DNA from: Citrobacter europaeus
GTDB taxonomy: Bacteria > Pseudomonadota > Gammaproteobacteria > Enterobacterales > Enterobacteriaceae
Direction of reading: 5' to 3'
DNA: 64,000 nucleotides
Assembly: GCA_020099315.1 (NCBI GenBank)
Contig: CP083650.1
Coordinates: 3,038,001 to 3,102,000, forward strand
The position numbers and the translations under genes were made by a program. Below are positions 1 through 9,107 of the stretch, piece after piece. The notes beneath the pieces are model-generated. The model was not told the DNA's origin, ran no database searches, and saw only the letters and a list, made by a program, of their open reading frames with translations. Position 1 is the first letter of the stretch, and each line of letters starts with the position of its first letter.

Positions 1-999
1 CCATTTCGGGTGTACGTAACCGAAGAAACTTTTCGGGAATACGCCGTCACGGCCCATCACGTACATCAGACGCGCTACGCCTGCATGCGCCGCCATACCG
101 GACGCCAGTACGGTAATGGTAGAGAAAATCAGCGCGCCAACCTGGAAGAATTTACCAGCGACATACAGCATGATTTCCGGCTGCGAAGCGTCTGGATCCT
201 TGAAGCGCGAGATATCCGGGAAGTACAACTGCAACAGATAGGTGGAGACGATAAAGATCAGGCCACCAATCAGCGCGGTCAGGAAAATCGCACGCGGGAT
301 CACGCGTTCAGCGTCTTTGGTTTCTTCTGACAGGTTGCTGATACCGTCAAAACCGGTGAACGAGAAGCACAGGATGGTGGCCCCCGTGATCATCGGGATC
401 ACATGCGCATCACCAGACCAGAACGGACGGCTACTCGCCAGCGTACCGGCACCTTCCCCTTCGAACACGCCATAAACGACCATGCCGAGGATCACTGCAA
501 TCAGTACCACCTGCAACAACACGATGACGGTGTTGAAATTCGCAACAGATTTCAGGCTGCGCAGGTTAAAGGCGGTCATAAAGGCCACCAGCGCCACCAC
601 GAATATCCATGACGGTATCGACGGCACCAGAGCTTCAAAATAAATTTTCGCCAACAGAATGTTAATCATCGGTGCGAACAGGTAGTCCAGCAGTGATGAC
701 CAACCCACCATAAAGCCAACGGTCGGGCTAATGGATTTCTGGGCGTAAGTGTAGGCAGAGCCTGCAGACGGATAGCGACGCACCAGTTTACCGTAGCTCA
801 GTGCGGTAAAGAGGATGGCGATCAGTGCAAAGGCGTAAGCTGTCGGGACGTGACCATCGGTCATTCCTGATACGATACCGAATGTATCGAACAGCGTCAT
901 CGGCTGCATATAGGCAAGGCCCATCATGACAACCGGAACCAGCGTAAGCGTTTTACGTAATTCCACGCGAGAGGTGTTTGGAGTAGCGTTATGCGACAT
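1..999 (-). CDS. plaP: Low-affinity putrescine importer PlaP (YeeF), 3' end outside window
   Basis: Inner-membrane APC-superfamily permease that takes up putrescine. The visible 333 codons run off the window at position 1; the E. coli protein is about 450 residues, so roughly the last quarter is missing. The start ATG at 999 opens the peptide MSHNATPNTSRVELRKTLTL, followed by many hydrophobic segments. Typical APC features are visible: the first helix with GLAYMQPMTLFDTFGIVSG, a conserved YPSAGSAYTYAQ segment, and FSFTGFDGISNLSEE in the middle. It is the last of the minus-strand genes plaP, yeeY, yeeZ, but a terminator separates it from yeeY, so it should have its own promoter in about 1005-1140. 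Identification is by recognised similarity to E. coli PlaP. Confidence 0.93.
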   Translation of the reverse strand, partial: MSHNATPNTSRVELRKTLTLVPVVMMGLAYMQPMTLFDTFGIVSGMTDGHVPTAYAFALIAILFTALSYGKLVRRYPSAGSAYTYAQKSISPTVGFMVGWSSLLDYLFAPMINILLAKIYFEALVPSIPSWIFVVALVAFMTAFNLRSLKSVANFNTVIVLLQVVLIAVILGMVVYGVFEGEGAGTLASSRPFWSGDAHVIPMITGATILCFSFTGFDGISNLSEETKDAERVIPRAIFLTALIGGLIFIVSTYLLQLYFPDISRFKDPDASQPEIMLYVAGKFFQVGALIFSTITVLASGMAAHAGVARLMYVMGRDGVFPKSFFGYVHPKW

Positions 1000-1147
1000 G
1001 GTTATCCCCCATTACGGTGAAAACCGTCGCGTAAGCAAAAAATTGCCCCATTTTTTGTTAATCCTCAGCGACAACAACTGTCGATTTTTAAGTAAGTATC
1101 TATCCGGTACGAAGCCCGGCCTCTTTTATGAATGATTGGTTTGATGC

Positions 1148-1184
1148 AAAAAAAAATAACCGACGCGTATGAAAACGTCGGTTA
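1148..1184 (-). terminator. Rho-independent terminator after yeeY
   Basis: Read on the minus strand, a 9-bp stem (TAACCGACG pairing with CGTCGGTTA, arms at 1176-1184 and 1157-1165) is followed at once by a run of nine T (1148-1156). It lies between the yeeY stop and plaP, so it would end the yeeZ-yeeY transcript and isolate plaP. Confidence 0.85.
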
Positions 1185-1270
1185 ATGTCATTTTTTGCAA
1201 GCGGCGTATTTTGCACTAATTTGGAGAGAAATAACAAGAGAATGAAGCAGCTGTAAAAGAATATTTTTTC

Positions 1271-2200
1271 TTAACTGATTGATTTATCAGCAGCCGTTTT
1301 AACGTACACCCCCGCAATAGCACTATTTGCTAAAATCTCATCCCGCCACCAGGCACTGGCTAGCCCGGCGGTCTGTTCATTCCAGCCTATCCACACAGGT
1401 TCAAAGACAATTTGCGCGACCACTTTTTTCTCAATCAGCGCGCCGCTCTCCAGAAATCGCTGCGCCAGGTAGCGCGGAATATAGCCACATCCCAGACCGC
1501 TGATTTGCAGTTCCAGCTTGGTTTTGAAGTCAAAAACGGTAATCGCTTCCTGATCGTCAAGCACCTGAGAACCTGAGGCGCTGGCATGCTGCGCATTGTC
1601 GCCCACCACAATGGCGCGAAAACGCCGAATGGTGCGACGACTTAACGGCTCCTGTTCCTGTGCCAGCGGGTGATGCGGCGCAACCACAAACACCTGTTCC
1701 AGAACCCCCAGCCGCACAAAGCCAAATTCGCTCGCGGCAGGCGGTTCATGCATGGCGCCGACGATAATATCCGCCCGTCCCTGAGTGAGGGCATCCCATG
1801 AGCCGCCCAGCACGCCATTGATAAATTTCAGGCGCGTCACACTGTGGTGTTGATAGAAAGATTCGATGAGTGGGGCCAGTAGCGAAAAGGGAAACGTATC
1901 ATCTACGCCAATAACCAGTTCATTCTCCCAGCCTTCGTGAAGTTTAATCGCCTGCTTTTCAAGTTCGCGGACGGTGTGCAGCACCTCCCGCCCCTTTTCC
2001 AGCAGCATCTGACCGGTGCGGGTAAACTTCGCCCGATGCCCGCTGCGATCGAGTAGCTGAATATTAAGATCGCTTTCCAACTTATGGACGGTATAGCTAA
2101 GCGCCGACGGCGTCTTAAATAATTTTGCCGACGCCGCCGCGAAACTGCCCTCTTTTTCCAACGCATCGAGAATGATAAGAACATCCAGCAGTGGTTTCAT
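1271..2200 (-). CDS. yeeY: LysR-family transcriptional regulator YeeY
   Basis: A 309-residue LysR-type regulator, the usual length for the family. Residues 1-60 form the winged helix-turn-helix DNA-binding domain (FAAASAKLFKTPSALSYTVH); from about residue 90 a periplasmic-binding-protein-like effector domain follows. The gene starts about 40 bp after the yeeZ stop and is probably co-transcribed with it. The regulated genes and the effector are not evident from the sequence. The neighbouring plaP is one possible target, but this is only positional. Confidence 0.93.
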   Translation of the reverse strand: MKPLLDVLIILDALEKEGSFAAASAKLFKTPSALSYTVHKLESDLNIQLLDRSGHRAKFTRTGQMLLEKGREVLHTVRELEKQAIKLHEGWENELVIGVDDTFPFSLLAPLIESFYQHHSVTRLKFINGVLGGSWDALTQGRADIIVGAMHEPPAASEFGFVRLGVLEQVFVVAPHHPLAQEQEPLSRRTIRRFRAIVVGDNAQHASASGSQVLDDQEAITVFDFKTKLELQISGLGCGYIPRYLAQRFLESGALIEKKVVAQIVFEPVWIGWNEQTAGLASAWWRDEILANSAIAGVYVKTAADKSIS

Positions 2201-2240
2201 ACTCGCCCCCTGGCGGTATCAGCGACACTCTGCTGGCTTG

Positions 2241-3065
2241 TCACTCCATCGGCATCACCAGCGGGTCGGGATACTGGTACTCAAACCCAAGCTCATTACA
2301 GATACGGTTGCCATCAATGACTTTACCTTTACCGTTATCCTCACCGCCGCGAAATTCTGGCGGCTCCATCCCCAACTGGCGGGCCATCTGCGGATAGAAC
2401 ACATTACGCGCCGGATGCATAGGCGCACATATATTATAGATGTGTCCCCCTTTGGGCGCTTGCAGCAGCAACGAGATGGCAGAAACCACATCATCCAGAT
2501 GCACCAGATTGACGCCATGATGACCATCTGGCGCCGTCTTGCCAGCGAAAAAGCGACCAGGATGTCTGCCCGGCCCCACAAGCCCGGCCAGGCGCAAAAT
2601 ATCCACCGAGGTGCCTGGTAAATTGTGCAACCAGTCTTCAAGTTCTTTCAGAACGCGACCGCTCGCCGTAACCGGGTTACGCGGCGTCCCTTCTTTCACG
2701 ATGCCTTGTGCATCGCCATAAACCGACGTCGAGCTGGTAAAAATAATCCGCGGGATACGATACGCCAGCGCACTGTCGACCAGTTCCTGCATAGCTTGCA
2801 GGTAAAATGCCTCCCCCGGGCCGCTACGGCGCGCAGGTAGCGTAATAACCAACGCATCGGCGTCCATCAGTGCGTCGAGATCGTCTGGCTCACAGACCAG
2901 TTCAGGCTCCAGGCGCAGCGAGTAGCTCTCGATACCACTCATGCGGGCCGCTTCCACCCCATCCAATGTGGTTTTGCTGCCGGTAACCTGCCAGCCTCTC
3001 GCCGCCAGCGACATAGCTAACGGCATGCCTAACCAACCTAAACCGACAATTGCGACCTTTTTCAT
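2241..3065 (-). CDS. yeeZ: NAD(P)-binding epimerase-like protein YeeZ
   Basis: A 274-residue Rossmann-fold protein of the extended SDR / NAD-dependent epimerase group. A glycine-rich nucleotide-binding motif, VAIVGLGWLGMPLA, lies at the N-terminus, and TSSTSVYGD in the middle resembles the SDR active-site strand. The substrate is unknown. The reading frame is open further upstream, but the start at 3065 is preferred: it has a good ribosome site (GGAGAG) and gives the same length as E. coli YeeZ. It is divergent from the his operon; the shared intergenic region contains the his promoter. Confidence 0.92.
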   Translation of the reverse strand: MKKVAIVGLGWLGMPLAMSLAARGWQVTGSKTTLDGVEAARMSGIESYSLRLEPELVCEPDDLDALMDADALVITLPARRSGPGEAFYLQAMQELVDSALAYRIPRIIFTSSTSVYGDAQGIVKEGTPRNPVTASGRVLKELEDWLHNLPGTSVDILRLAGLVGPGRHPGRFFAGKTAPDGHHGVNLVHLDDVVSAISLLLQAPKGGHIYNICAPMHPARNVFYPQMARQLGMEPPEFRGGEDNGKGKVIDGNRICNELGFEYQYPDPLVMPME

Positions 3066-3170
3066 GCCTTCTCTCCTGACTTTTGGCCTATAACGCAAGG
3101 CTACGCTAGCCCACTGTGGCTGACAATTCATAGTATCAATATGAAATGAATTAATGATCAAAAAAAGCCC

Positions 3171-3200
3171 TTGCTTTCCGTAGCTAAAGTGGTTTAGGTT
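3171..3200 (+). promoter_or_regulatory. his operon sigma-70 promoter
   Basis: A -35 element TTGCTT (3171-3176) and a -10 element TAGGTT (3195-3200) are separated by 18 bp. Arrangement and sequence match the known primary his promoter of E. coli and Salmonella, which is stringently controlled. The start point would be about 3207-3210, roughly 30 nt before the hisL start. Confidence 0.8.
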
Positions 3201-3239
3201 AAAAGACATCAAATGAATAAACATTCATCGAGAAAATTT

Positions 3240-3287
3240 ATGACACGCGCTCAATTTAAACACCATCATCACCATCATCCTGACTAG
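3240..3287 (+). CDS. hisL: his operon leader peptide HisL
   Basis: A 15-residue leader peptide, MTRAQFKHHHHHHPD. Ribosome stalling at the histidine codons when charged tRNA-His is scarce favours the antiterminator form of the leader RNA and lets transcription enter hisG. The run here has six consecutive His codons (3261-3278); the E. coli and Salmonella leaders have seven, as I recall them. Residue 4 is Ala rather than Val. It is too short for normal gene finding but unmistakable from position, promoter and the attenuator after it. Confidence 0.95.
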   Translation: MTRAQFKHHHHHHPD

Positions 3288-3350
3288 TCTTTCAGGCGAT
3301 GTGTGCTGGGAGACATTTAAATCTTCCAGCGGTGCATGAGCGTATGAGAA

Positions 3351-3385
3351 AGCCCCCGGAAGATTTCTTCCGGGGGCTTTTTTTT
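3351..3385 (+). terminator. his attenuator (rho-independent)
   Basis: A 13-bp GC-rich stem (AGCCCCCGGAAGA with its complement, arms 3351-3363 and 3366-3378) with a 2-nt loop is followed by a run of T to 3385. It lies about 65 nt after the hisL stop and 45 nt before hisG. It is the classic attenuator of the his operon, forming when the leader is translated without stalling. Confidence 0.95.
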
Positions 3386-3430
3386 GTGCGTGACCCAAAC
3401 TGATTCAGACAGGATAACGAGGAATAAAGA

Positions 3431-4330
3431 ATGTTAGATAACACCCGTTTACGCATAGCTATGCAGAAATCAGGCCGTTTAAGCGATGATTCACGCGAAT
3501 TGCTGGCCCGTTGCGGCATTAAAATTAATCTCCACACCCAGCGCCTGATTGCGATGGCGGAGAATATGCCAATCGATATCCTGCGCGTGCGTGATGACGA
3601 TATCCCTGGTCTGGTAATGGATGGCGTCGTTGATCTCGGCATCATCGGGGAAAACGTTCTCGAAGAGGAATTGCTCAATCGCCGGGCACAGGGTGAAGAT
3701 CCTCGCTATTTTACCCTGCGCCGCCTGGACTTCGGCGGCTGCCGTCTCTCGCTGGCAACCCCGGTTGACGAAGCCTGGGATGGCCCGGCAGCACTGAACG
3801 GTAAGCGTATCGCGACTTCTTACCCGCACCTGCTCAAACGTTATCTCGATCAAAAAGGGGTATCGTTTAAATCCTGTCTGTTAAACGGCTCTGTAGAAGT
3901 CGCTCCCCGCGCGGGTCTGGCTGATGCGATTTGCGATCTGGTTTCAACTGGCGCAACGCTTGAAGCCAACGGTCTGCGTGAAGTGGAAGTGATTTACCGC
4001 TCTAAAGCCTGCCTGATTCAGCGCGACGGCGAAATGGCCGACGCCAAGCAACAACTGATCGACAAACTGCTGACCCGTATTCAGGGGGTGATTCAGGCCC
4101 GTGAATCTAAGTACATCATGATGCACGCGCCGAGCGAGCGTCTGGACGAAGTCATCGCTCTGCTGCCTGGCGCTGAGCGCCCGACTATTCTGCCGCTGGC
4201 GGGTGACCAACAGCGCGTTGCCATGCACATGGTCAGCAGCGAAACCCTGTTCTGGGAAACGATGGAAAAACTGAAAGCGCTCGGTGCCAGCTCAATTCTG
4301 GTGCTGCCGATTGAGAAGATGATGGAGTAA
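3431..4330 (+). CDS. hisG: ATP phosphoribosyltransferase HisG
   Basis: First enzyme of histidine synthesis: condenses ATP with PRPP to give phosphoribosyl-ATP, and is feedback-inhibited by histidine. The protein is 299 residues, the standard long-form enterobacterial HisG. It has the periplasmic-binding-like catalytic domain (LRIAMQKSGRLS at the N-terminus, DLVSTGATLEANGL as the PRPP-binding loop near residue 175) and a C-terminal regulatory domain (about 225-299). It is the first structural gene after the attenuator, with a ribosome site about 10 nt before ATG. Confidence 0.98.
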   Translation: MLDNTRLRIAMQKSGRLSDDSRELLARCGIKINLHTQRLIAMAENMPIDILRVRDDDIPGLVMDGVVDLGIIGENVLEEELLNRRAQGEDPRYFTLRRLDFGGCRLSLATPVDEAWDGPAALNGKRIATSYPHLLKRYLDQKGVSFKSCLLNGSVEVAPRAGLADAICDLVSTGATLEANGLREVEVIYRSKACLIQRDGEMADAKQQLIDKLLTRIQGVIQARESKYIMMHAPSERLDEVIALLPGAERPTILPLAGDQQRVAMHMVSSETLFWETMEKLKALGASSILVLPIEKMME

Positions 4331-4335
4331 CAACC

Positions 4336-5640
4336 ATGAGCTTCAATACCCTGATTGACTGGAATAGCTGTAGCCCTGAGCAGCAGCGCGAACTGCTGAT
4401 GCGCCCGGCGATTTCCGCCTCTGAAAGCATCAGCCGCACGGTGGCCGAGATCCTTGAGAACGTCAAAAATAATGGCGACCGGGCGCTACGTGGATACAGC
4501 GCGAAATTTGATAAAACCGAGGTCGGCGCACTGCGCGTCACCGAGGAAGAAATTCAGCAGGCCAGCAGTCGCCTGAGCGACGAACTGAAACAAGCCATGC
4601 AGGCGGCGGTGCGTAATATTGCTACTTTCCACACCGCGCAAATCCTGCCGCCGGTGGACATCGAAACCCAGCCGGGTGTCCGCTGCCAGCAGGTGACTCG
4701 TCCTATCGCTTCCGTGGGCCTGTATATTCCAGGGGGATCGGCGCCGCTGTTCTCTACCGTATTAATGCTGGCGACCCCGGCGCGCATCGCCGGGTGCCAA
4801 AAAGTGGTGCTCTGCTCACCGCCGCCGATTGCCGATGAAATTCTCTACGCCGCACAGCTGTGTGGCGTAAAAGAGGTGTTTAATGTGGGCGGCGCGCAGG
4901 CTATTGCCGCGCTGGCGCTGGGGACTGAATCTATTCCAAAGGTCGATAAAATCTTCGGGCCAGGCAATGCGTATGTGACCGAAGCCAAACGCCAGGTTAG
5001 CCAGCGTCTTGACGGCGCGGCTATCGACATGCCTGCTGGCCCGTCCGAAGTGCTGGTTATCGCCGACAGCGGCGCAACGCCAGACTTTGTCGCTTCCGAT
5101 CTGCTTTCTCAGGCCGAACACGGCCCCGACTCGCAGGTTATCCTCCTGACGCCAGACGCTACGCTGGCAGAGGGCGTTGCCAAAGCCGTTGAACGCCAGC
5201 TCGCCGAACTTTCCCGCGCTGAGACCGCGCGCCAGGCGCTCAGTGCCAGCCGACTGATTGTCGCCAACGATCTTGAGCAGTGCGTGGACATTTCTAACGC
5301 CTACGGCCCGGAACACCTGATTATTCAGACCCGTAACGCGCGAGAGCTGGTTGACGATATCACCAGCGCCGGTTCGGTGTTCCTCGGCGACTGGTCACCG
5401 GAATCCGCAGGCGACTACGCTTCTGGCACCAACCACGTTCTTCCAACCTACGGCTATACCGCGACCTGCTCAAGCCTTGGGCTGGCGGATTTCCAGAAAC
5501 GGATGACCGTACAGGAATTAACACCTCAAGGATTCTCTGCCCTGGCCTCAACCATTGAAACACTGGCCGCTGCTGAACGACTGACTGCCCACAAAAATGC
5601 CGTCACCCTGCGCGTTAACGCCCTGAAGGAGCAAGCATGA
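4336..5640 (+). CDS. hisD: Histidinol dehydrogenase HisD
   Basis: Catalyses the last two steps of the pathway, histidinol to histidinal to histidine, with NAD and zinc. The 434-residue length is normal. Family hallmarks visible are the dinucleotide-binding region GPGNAYVTEAKRQV, the IDMPAGPSEVLVIAD segment, and the C-terminal zinc/substrate stretch SGTNHVLPTYGYTATCSSLG. It starts 5 nt after hisG and overlaps hisC by 4 nt (ATGA), so translation is probably coupled. Confidence 0.98.
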   Translation: MSFNTLIDWNSCSPEQQRELLMRPAISASESISRTVAEILENVKNNGDRALRGYSAKFDKTEVGALRVTEEEIQQASSRLSDELKQAMQAAVRNIATFHTAQILPPVDIETQPGVRCQQVTRPIASVGLYIPGGSAPLFSTVLMLATPARIAGCQKVVLCSPPPIADEILYAAQLCGVKEVFNVGGAQAIAALALGTESIPKVDKIFGPGNAYVTEAKRQVSQRLDGAAIDMPAGPSEVLVIADSGATPDFVASDLLSQAEHGPDSQVILLTPDATLAEGVAKAVERQLAELSRAETARQALSASRLIVANDLEQCVDISNAYGPEHLIIQTRNARELVDDITSAGSVFLGDWSPESAGDYASGTNHVLPTYGYTATCSSLGLADFQKRMTVQELTPQGFSALASTIETLAAAERLTAHKNAVTLRVNALKEQA

Positions 5641-6716
5641 GCACTGACAACTTTCTCAGCGTCACTGATTTAGCCCGTAAGAATGTTCGCGAGTTAACGC
5701 CCTATCTGTCTGCTCGTCGCCTTGGCGGCAACGGCGATGTCTGGCTCAACGCGAATGAGTACCCCACCGCCGTTGAGTTTCAGCTAAGCCAGCAGACGCT
5801 GAACCGCTACCCGGAGTGCCAGCCGAAAGCGGTGATTGAGAATTACGCGCAGTATGCTGGCGTCAAACCGGAACAGGTGCTGGTCAGCCGCGGCGCAGAT
5901 GAAGGGATCGAACTGCTGGTGCGTGCATTTTGTGAACCCGGTAAAGATGCAATTTTGTACTGTCCGCCGACTTACGGCATGTACAGCGTCAGCGCAGAAA
6001 CGATTGGCGTTGAATGCCGCACCGTCCCGACCCTTGATAACTGGCAACTGGATTTGCAGGGCATCGCGGACAAGCTTGATGGCGTGAAGGTAGTCTACGT
6101 ATGCAGCCCCAACAACCCAACCGGCCAGCTGATTAACCCACAAGACCTGCGCGCACTGCTCGAACTGACGCAGGGTAAAGCCATTGTGGTCGCTGATGAG
6201 GCCTATATTGAGTTCTGTCCGCAGGCCACGCTGGCAGGCTGGCTTTCTGAATATCCGCATCTGGCGATATTACGCACGCTGTCCAAAGCGTTTGCTCTCG
6301 CCGGTTTACGCTGCGGCTTTACGCTGGCGAATGAAGAGGTTATCAATCTGCTGTTAAAGGTGATTGCTCCCTACCCGCTCTCTACGCCGGTGGCGGATAT
6401 TGCCGCCCAGGCGCTGACGCCGCAAGGGATTTCCGCCATGCGCCAACGTGTAGAGCAGATCCTGCAAGAGCGTCAGTATCTGGTGGAGAACCTGAAAGAA
6501 ATTCGCTGTGTAGAACAGGTTTTCAACTCTGAAACCAACTATGTTCTGGCGCGCTTCACCGCATCAAGCAGCGTATTTAAATCTTTGTGGGATCAGGGCA
6601 TTATCTTACGAGATCAGAATAAACAACCTTCGTTAAGCGGCTGCCTGCGAATTACTGTCGGAACCCGTGAAGAGAGCCAGCGCGTCATTGACGCCTTACG
6701 TGCGGAGCAAGTATGA
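5637..6716 (+). CDS. hisC: Histidinol-phosphate aminotransferase HisC
   Basis: PLP-dependent class II aminotransferase that converts imidazole-acetol phosphate to histidinol phosphate using glutamate. It is 359 residues (E. coli about 356). The PLP-binding lysine lies in TLSKAFALAGLRCG near residue 217, and SPNNPTGQ and ADEAYIEF are the usual cofactor-contacting motifs. It overlaps hisD and hisB by 4 nt each. Confidence 0.98.
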   Translation: MSTDNFLSVTDLARKNVRELTPYLSARRLGGNGDVWLNANEYPTAVEFQLSQQTLNRYPECQPKAVIENYAQYAGVKPEQVLVSRGADEGIELLVRAFCEPGKDAILYCPPTYGMYSVSAETIGVECRTVPTLDNWQLDLQGIADKLDGVKVVYVCSPNNPTGQLINPQDLRALLELTQGKAIVVADEAYIEFCPQATLAGWLSEYPHLAILRTLSKAFALAGLRCGFTLANEEVINLLLKVIAPYPLSTPVADIAAQALTPQGISAMRQRVEQILQERQYLVENLKEIRCVEQVFNSETNYVLARFTASSSVFKSLWDQGIILRDQNKQPSLSGCLRITVGTREESQRVIDALRAEQV

Positions 6717-7780
6717 GCCAGAAGTATCTTTTTATTGACCGTGATGGAACCCTGATTTCCGAACCGCCAAGTGACTATCAGGTCGATCGCTTTGACAAAC
6801 TCGCCTTCGAGCCGGAAGTCGTTCCCGTTTTGCTGAAACTGCAAAAGGCGGGCTTTAAGCTGGTAATGATTACTAACCAGGATGGACTCGGTACGCAGAG
6901 CTTCCCGCAGGTTGATTTTGACGGTCCGCATAACCTGATGATGCAAATCTTCACCTCTCAGGGCGTTGCGTTTGATGAGGTACTGATCTGCCCGCACCTG
7001 CCAGCGGACGAGTGCGATTGCCGTAAGCCAAAAGTGAAGCTGGTTGAGCAGTATCTGGTTGAGCAGGCTATGGATGTGGCAAACAGCTACGTCATTGGCG
7101 ACCGGGCGACCGATATTCAGCTCGCTGAAAATATGGGCATTAGCGGATTACGCTATCACCGCGATACCCTGAACTGGCCGATGATCGGCGAGCAACTGAC
7201 CAAACGTGACCGCTACGCGCACGTTGAACGTAATACCAAAGAAACGCAGATTGACGTCAAAGTCTGGCTCGACCGCGAAGGCAGTAGCAAAATTAATACC
7301 GGCGTTGGCTTCTTTGACCACATGCTGGATCAAATCGCCACCCACGGCGGTTTTCGCATGGAGATTGCCGTCAAGGGCGATCTGTATATAGACGATCACC
7401 ACACCGTTGAAGATACCGGTCTGGCGCTGGGTGAAGCCTTAAAGCTGGCATTAGGCGATAAACGTGGCATCAACCGTTTTGGTTTTGTGCTGCCGATGGA
7501 CGAGTGTCTGGCACGTTGCGCGCTGGATATCTCCGGGCGTCCGCACCTGGAATATCGCGCAGAATTTACCTACCAGCGCGTGGGCGATCTGAGCACGGAG
7601 ATGATTGAACACTTCTTCCGTTCGCTCTCCTATACCATGGGCGTCACCTTACACCTGAAAACCAAAGGGAAAAATGACCACCACCGTGTGGAGAGCCTGT
7701 TTAAAGCCTTTGGTCGTACGCTGCGTCAGGCGATTCGTGTAGAAGGCGACACGCTGCCCTCCTCAAAAGGAGTGCTGTAA
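6713..7780 (+). CDS. hisB: Bifunctional histidinol-phosphatase / imidazoleglycerol-phosphate dehydratase HisB
   Basis: A fused enzyme of 355 residues. The N-terminal HAD phosphatase (about 1-165) has the catalytic motif FIDRDGTL and zinc-binding cysteines in CPHLPADECDCRKPK. The C-terminal dehydratase (about 168-355) has the two metal-binding histidine clusters FFDHMLDQIATHGG with DDHHTVED, and HHRVESLFKAFG near the end. The fusion is typical of gamma-proteobacteria. It overlaps hisC by 4 nt and hisH by 1 nt. Confidence 0.98.
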   Translation: MSQKYLFIDRDGTLISEPPSDYQVDRFDKLAFEPEVVPVLLKLQKAGFKLVMITNQDGLGTQSFPQVDFDGPHNLMMQIFTSQGVAFDEVLICPHLPADECDCRKPKVKLVEQYLVEQAMDVANSYVIGDRATDIQLAENMGISGLRYHRDTLNWPMIGEQLTKRDRYAHVERNTKETQIDVKVWLDREGSSKINTGVGFFDHMLDQIATHGGFRMEIAVKGDLYIDDHHTVEDTGLALGEALKLALGDKRGINRFGFVLPMDECLARCALDISGRPHLEYRAEFTYQRVGDLSTEMIEHFFRSLSYTMGVTLHLKTKGKNDHHRVESLFKAFGRTLRQAIRVEGDTLPSSKGVL

Positions 7781-8370
7781 TGAACGTGGTGATCCTTGAT
7801 ACCGGTTGCGCCAACCTGCACTCGGTAAAATCCGCCGTCGCACGCCATGGATACGACCCAGTTGTCAGCCGTGACCCGGACGTAGTGCTGCGTGCCGATA
7901 AACTGTTTCTGCCAGGCGTCGGTACCGCCCAGGCGGCTATGGACCAGTTGCACGAGCGCGATCTGATTGAACTGATTAAAGCCTGTACGCAACCGGTACT
8001 GGGGATCTGCTTAGGCATGCAACTGCTTGGCCGTCGTAGCGAAGAGAGTAACGGTGTTTCCCTGCTGGGCATTATTGAGCAGGACGTTCCGAAGATGACC
8101 GATTTCGGTCTGCCTCTGCCGCATATGGGCTGGAATCGCATCTATCCGCAGGCGGGAAATCGTCTGTTCCAGGGCATTGAAGATGGCGCGTATTTCTACT
8201 TTGTACACAGCTACGCTATGCCGGTAAACCCGTGGACCATCGCCCAGTGCAATTACGGCGAACCGTTTACCGCGGCAGTACAAAAGGACAATTTCTTTGG
8301 CGTGCAGTTTCACCCGGAACGTTCGGGCGCGGCTGGGGCGCAGTTGCTGAAAAACTTTCTGGAGATGTAA
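7780..8370 (+). CDS. hisH: Imidazole glycerol phosphate synthase glutaminase subunit HisH
   Basis: Class I glutamine amidotransferase of 196 residues that feeds ammonia to HisF. The nucleophile cysteine is in LGICLGMQLLG near residue 77, and the His-Glu pair is in FGVQFHPERSG near residue 180. It starts in a TAATG junction with hisB and ends in a TAATG junction with hisA. Confidence 0.98.
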   Translation: MNVVILDTGCANLHSVKSAVARHGYDPVVSRDPDVVLRADKLFLPGVGTAQAAMDQLHERDLIELIKACTQPVLGICLGMQLLGRRSEESNGVSLLGIIEQDVPKMTDFGLPLPHMGWNRIYPQAGNRLFQGIEDGAYFYFVHSYAMPVNPWTIAQCNYGEPFTAAVQKDNFFGVQFHPERSGAAGAQLLKNFLEM

Positions 8371-9107
8371 TGATTATTCCGGCATTAGATTTAATCGACG
8401 GCACGGTGGTGCGTCTTCATCAGGGCGATTACGCTAAGCAACGTGATTACGGCAACGATCCTCTTCCCCGTTTGCAGGATTATGCAGCCCAGGGCGCAGA
8501 GGTACTGCACCTGGTAGATTTAACCGGCGCGAAAGATCCGGCGCAGCGCCAGATCCCACTGATTAAAACGCTGGTCGCTGGCGTCAATGTTCCGGTTCAG
8601 GTTGGCGGTGGCGTGCGTACGGAAGCGGACGTTGCGGCGCTTCTTGACGCAGGTGTGGCACGCGTGGTGGTGGGTTCGACGGCGGTAAAATCCCCCGAGG
8701 AAGTCAAGAGTTGGTTTACCCGTTTTGGCGCCGACGCGCTGGTGCTGGCGCTGGACGTTCGTATTGACGAGCGCGGCAATAAACAGGTAGCGGTTAGCGG
8801 CTGGCAGGAAGATTCCGGGGTTTCACTGGAAGAACTGGTTGAGGCCTATTTACCCGTCGGCCTGAAGCACGTGCTGTGCACCGATATCTCCCGCGATGGT
8901 ACGCTGGCAGGCTCGAACGTCGCGCTTTATGAAGAAGTGTGCGCCAAATACCCACAGGTCGCGTTTCAGTCATCTGGCGGCATTGGCGGAATTGAGGATG
9001 TAGTAGCCCTGCGCGGGACCGGAGTTCGCGGCGTGATTGTCGGACGAGCCCTGCTGGAAGGAAAGTTCACCGTTGAGGAGGCCATTCAATGCTGGCAAAA
9101 CGCATAA
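8370..9107 (+). CDS. hisA: Phosphoribosylformimino-AICAR-phosphate isomerase HisA
   Basis: A 245-residue (beta/alpha)8 barrel catalysing the Amadori rearrangement of ProFAR to PRFAR. The N-terminal PALDLIDGTVVRL carries the catalytic Asp, and the second half-barrel has TDISRDGTLAGSN. The frame is open further upstream inside hisH, but the start at 8370 fits the family length and the TAATG overlap with hisH. It overlaps hisF by 19 nt. Confidence 0.98.
   Translation: MIIPALDLIDGTVVRLHQGDYAKQRDYGNDPLPRLQDYAAQGAEVLHLVDLTGAKDPAQRQIPLIKTLVAGVNVPVQVGGGVRTEADVAALLDAGVARVVVGSTAVKSPEEVKSWFTRFGADALVLALDVRIDERGNKQVAVSGWQEDSGVSLEELVEAYLPVGLKHVLCTDISRDGTLAGSNVALYEEVCAKYPQVAFQSSGGIGGIEDVVALRGTGVRGVIVGRALLEGKFTVEEAIQCWQNA

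Noticed and set aside
1903..2184. Open frames antisense to or overlapping yeeY
   Set aside because: They are shadows of a conserved LysR gene with no ribosome site or recognisable domain; the same applies to the many antisense frames in the GC-rich genes.
2241..3224. Longer yeeZ starting at 3224
   Set aside because: The extra 53 residues lie in the his promoter side; ATG 3065 has a good ribosome site and gives the family length.
3261..3278. Six tandem CAC/CAT codons as a simple-sequence repeat or an engineered His tag
   Set aside because: The promoter, flanking MTRAQFK...PD and the attenuator show it is the natural hisL leader.
8232..8370. N-terminal extension of HisA inside hisH
   Set aside because: Out-of-frame overlap with a well-conserved gene; ATG 8370 forms the normal TAATG junction.
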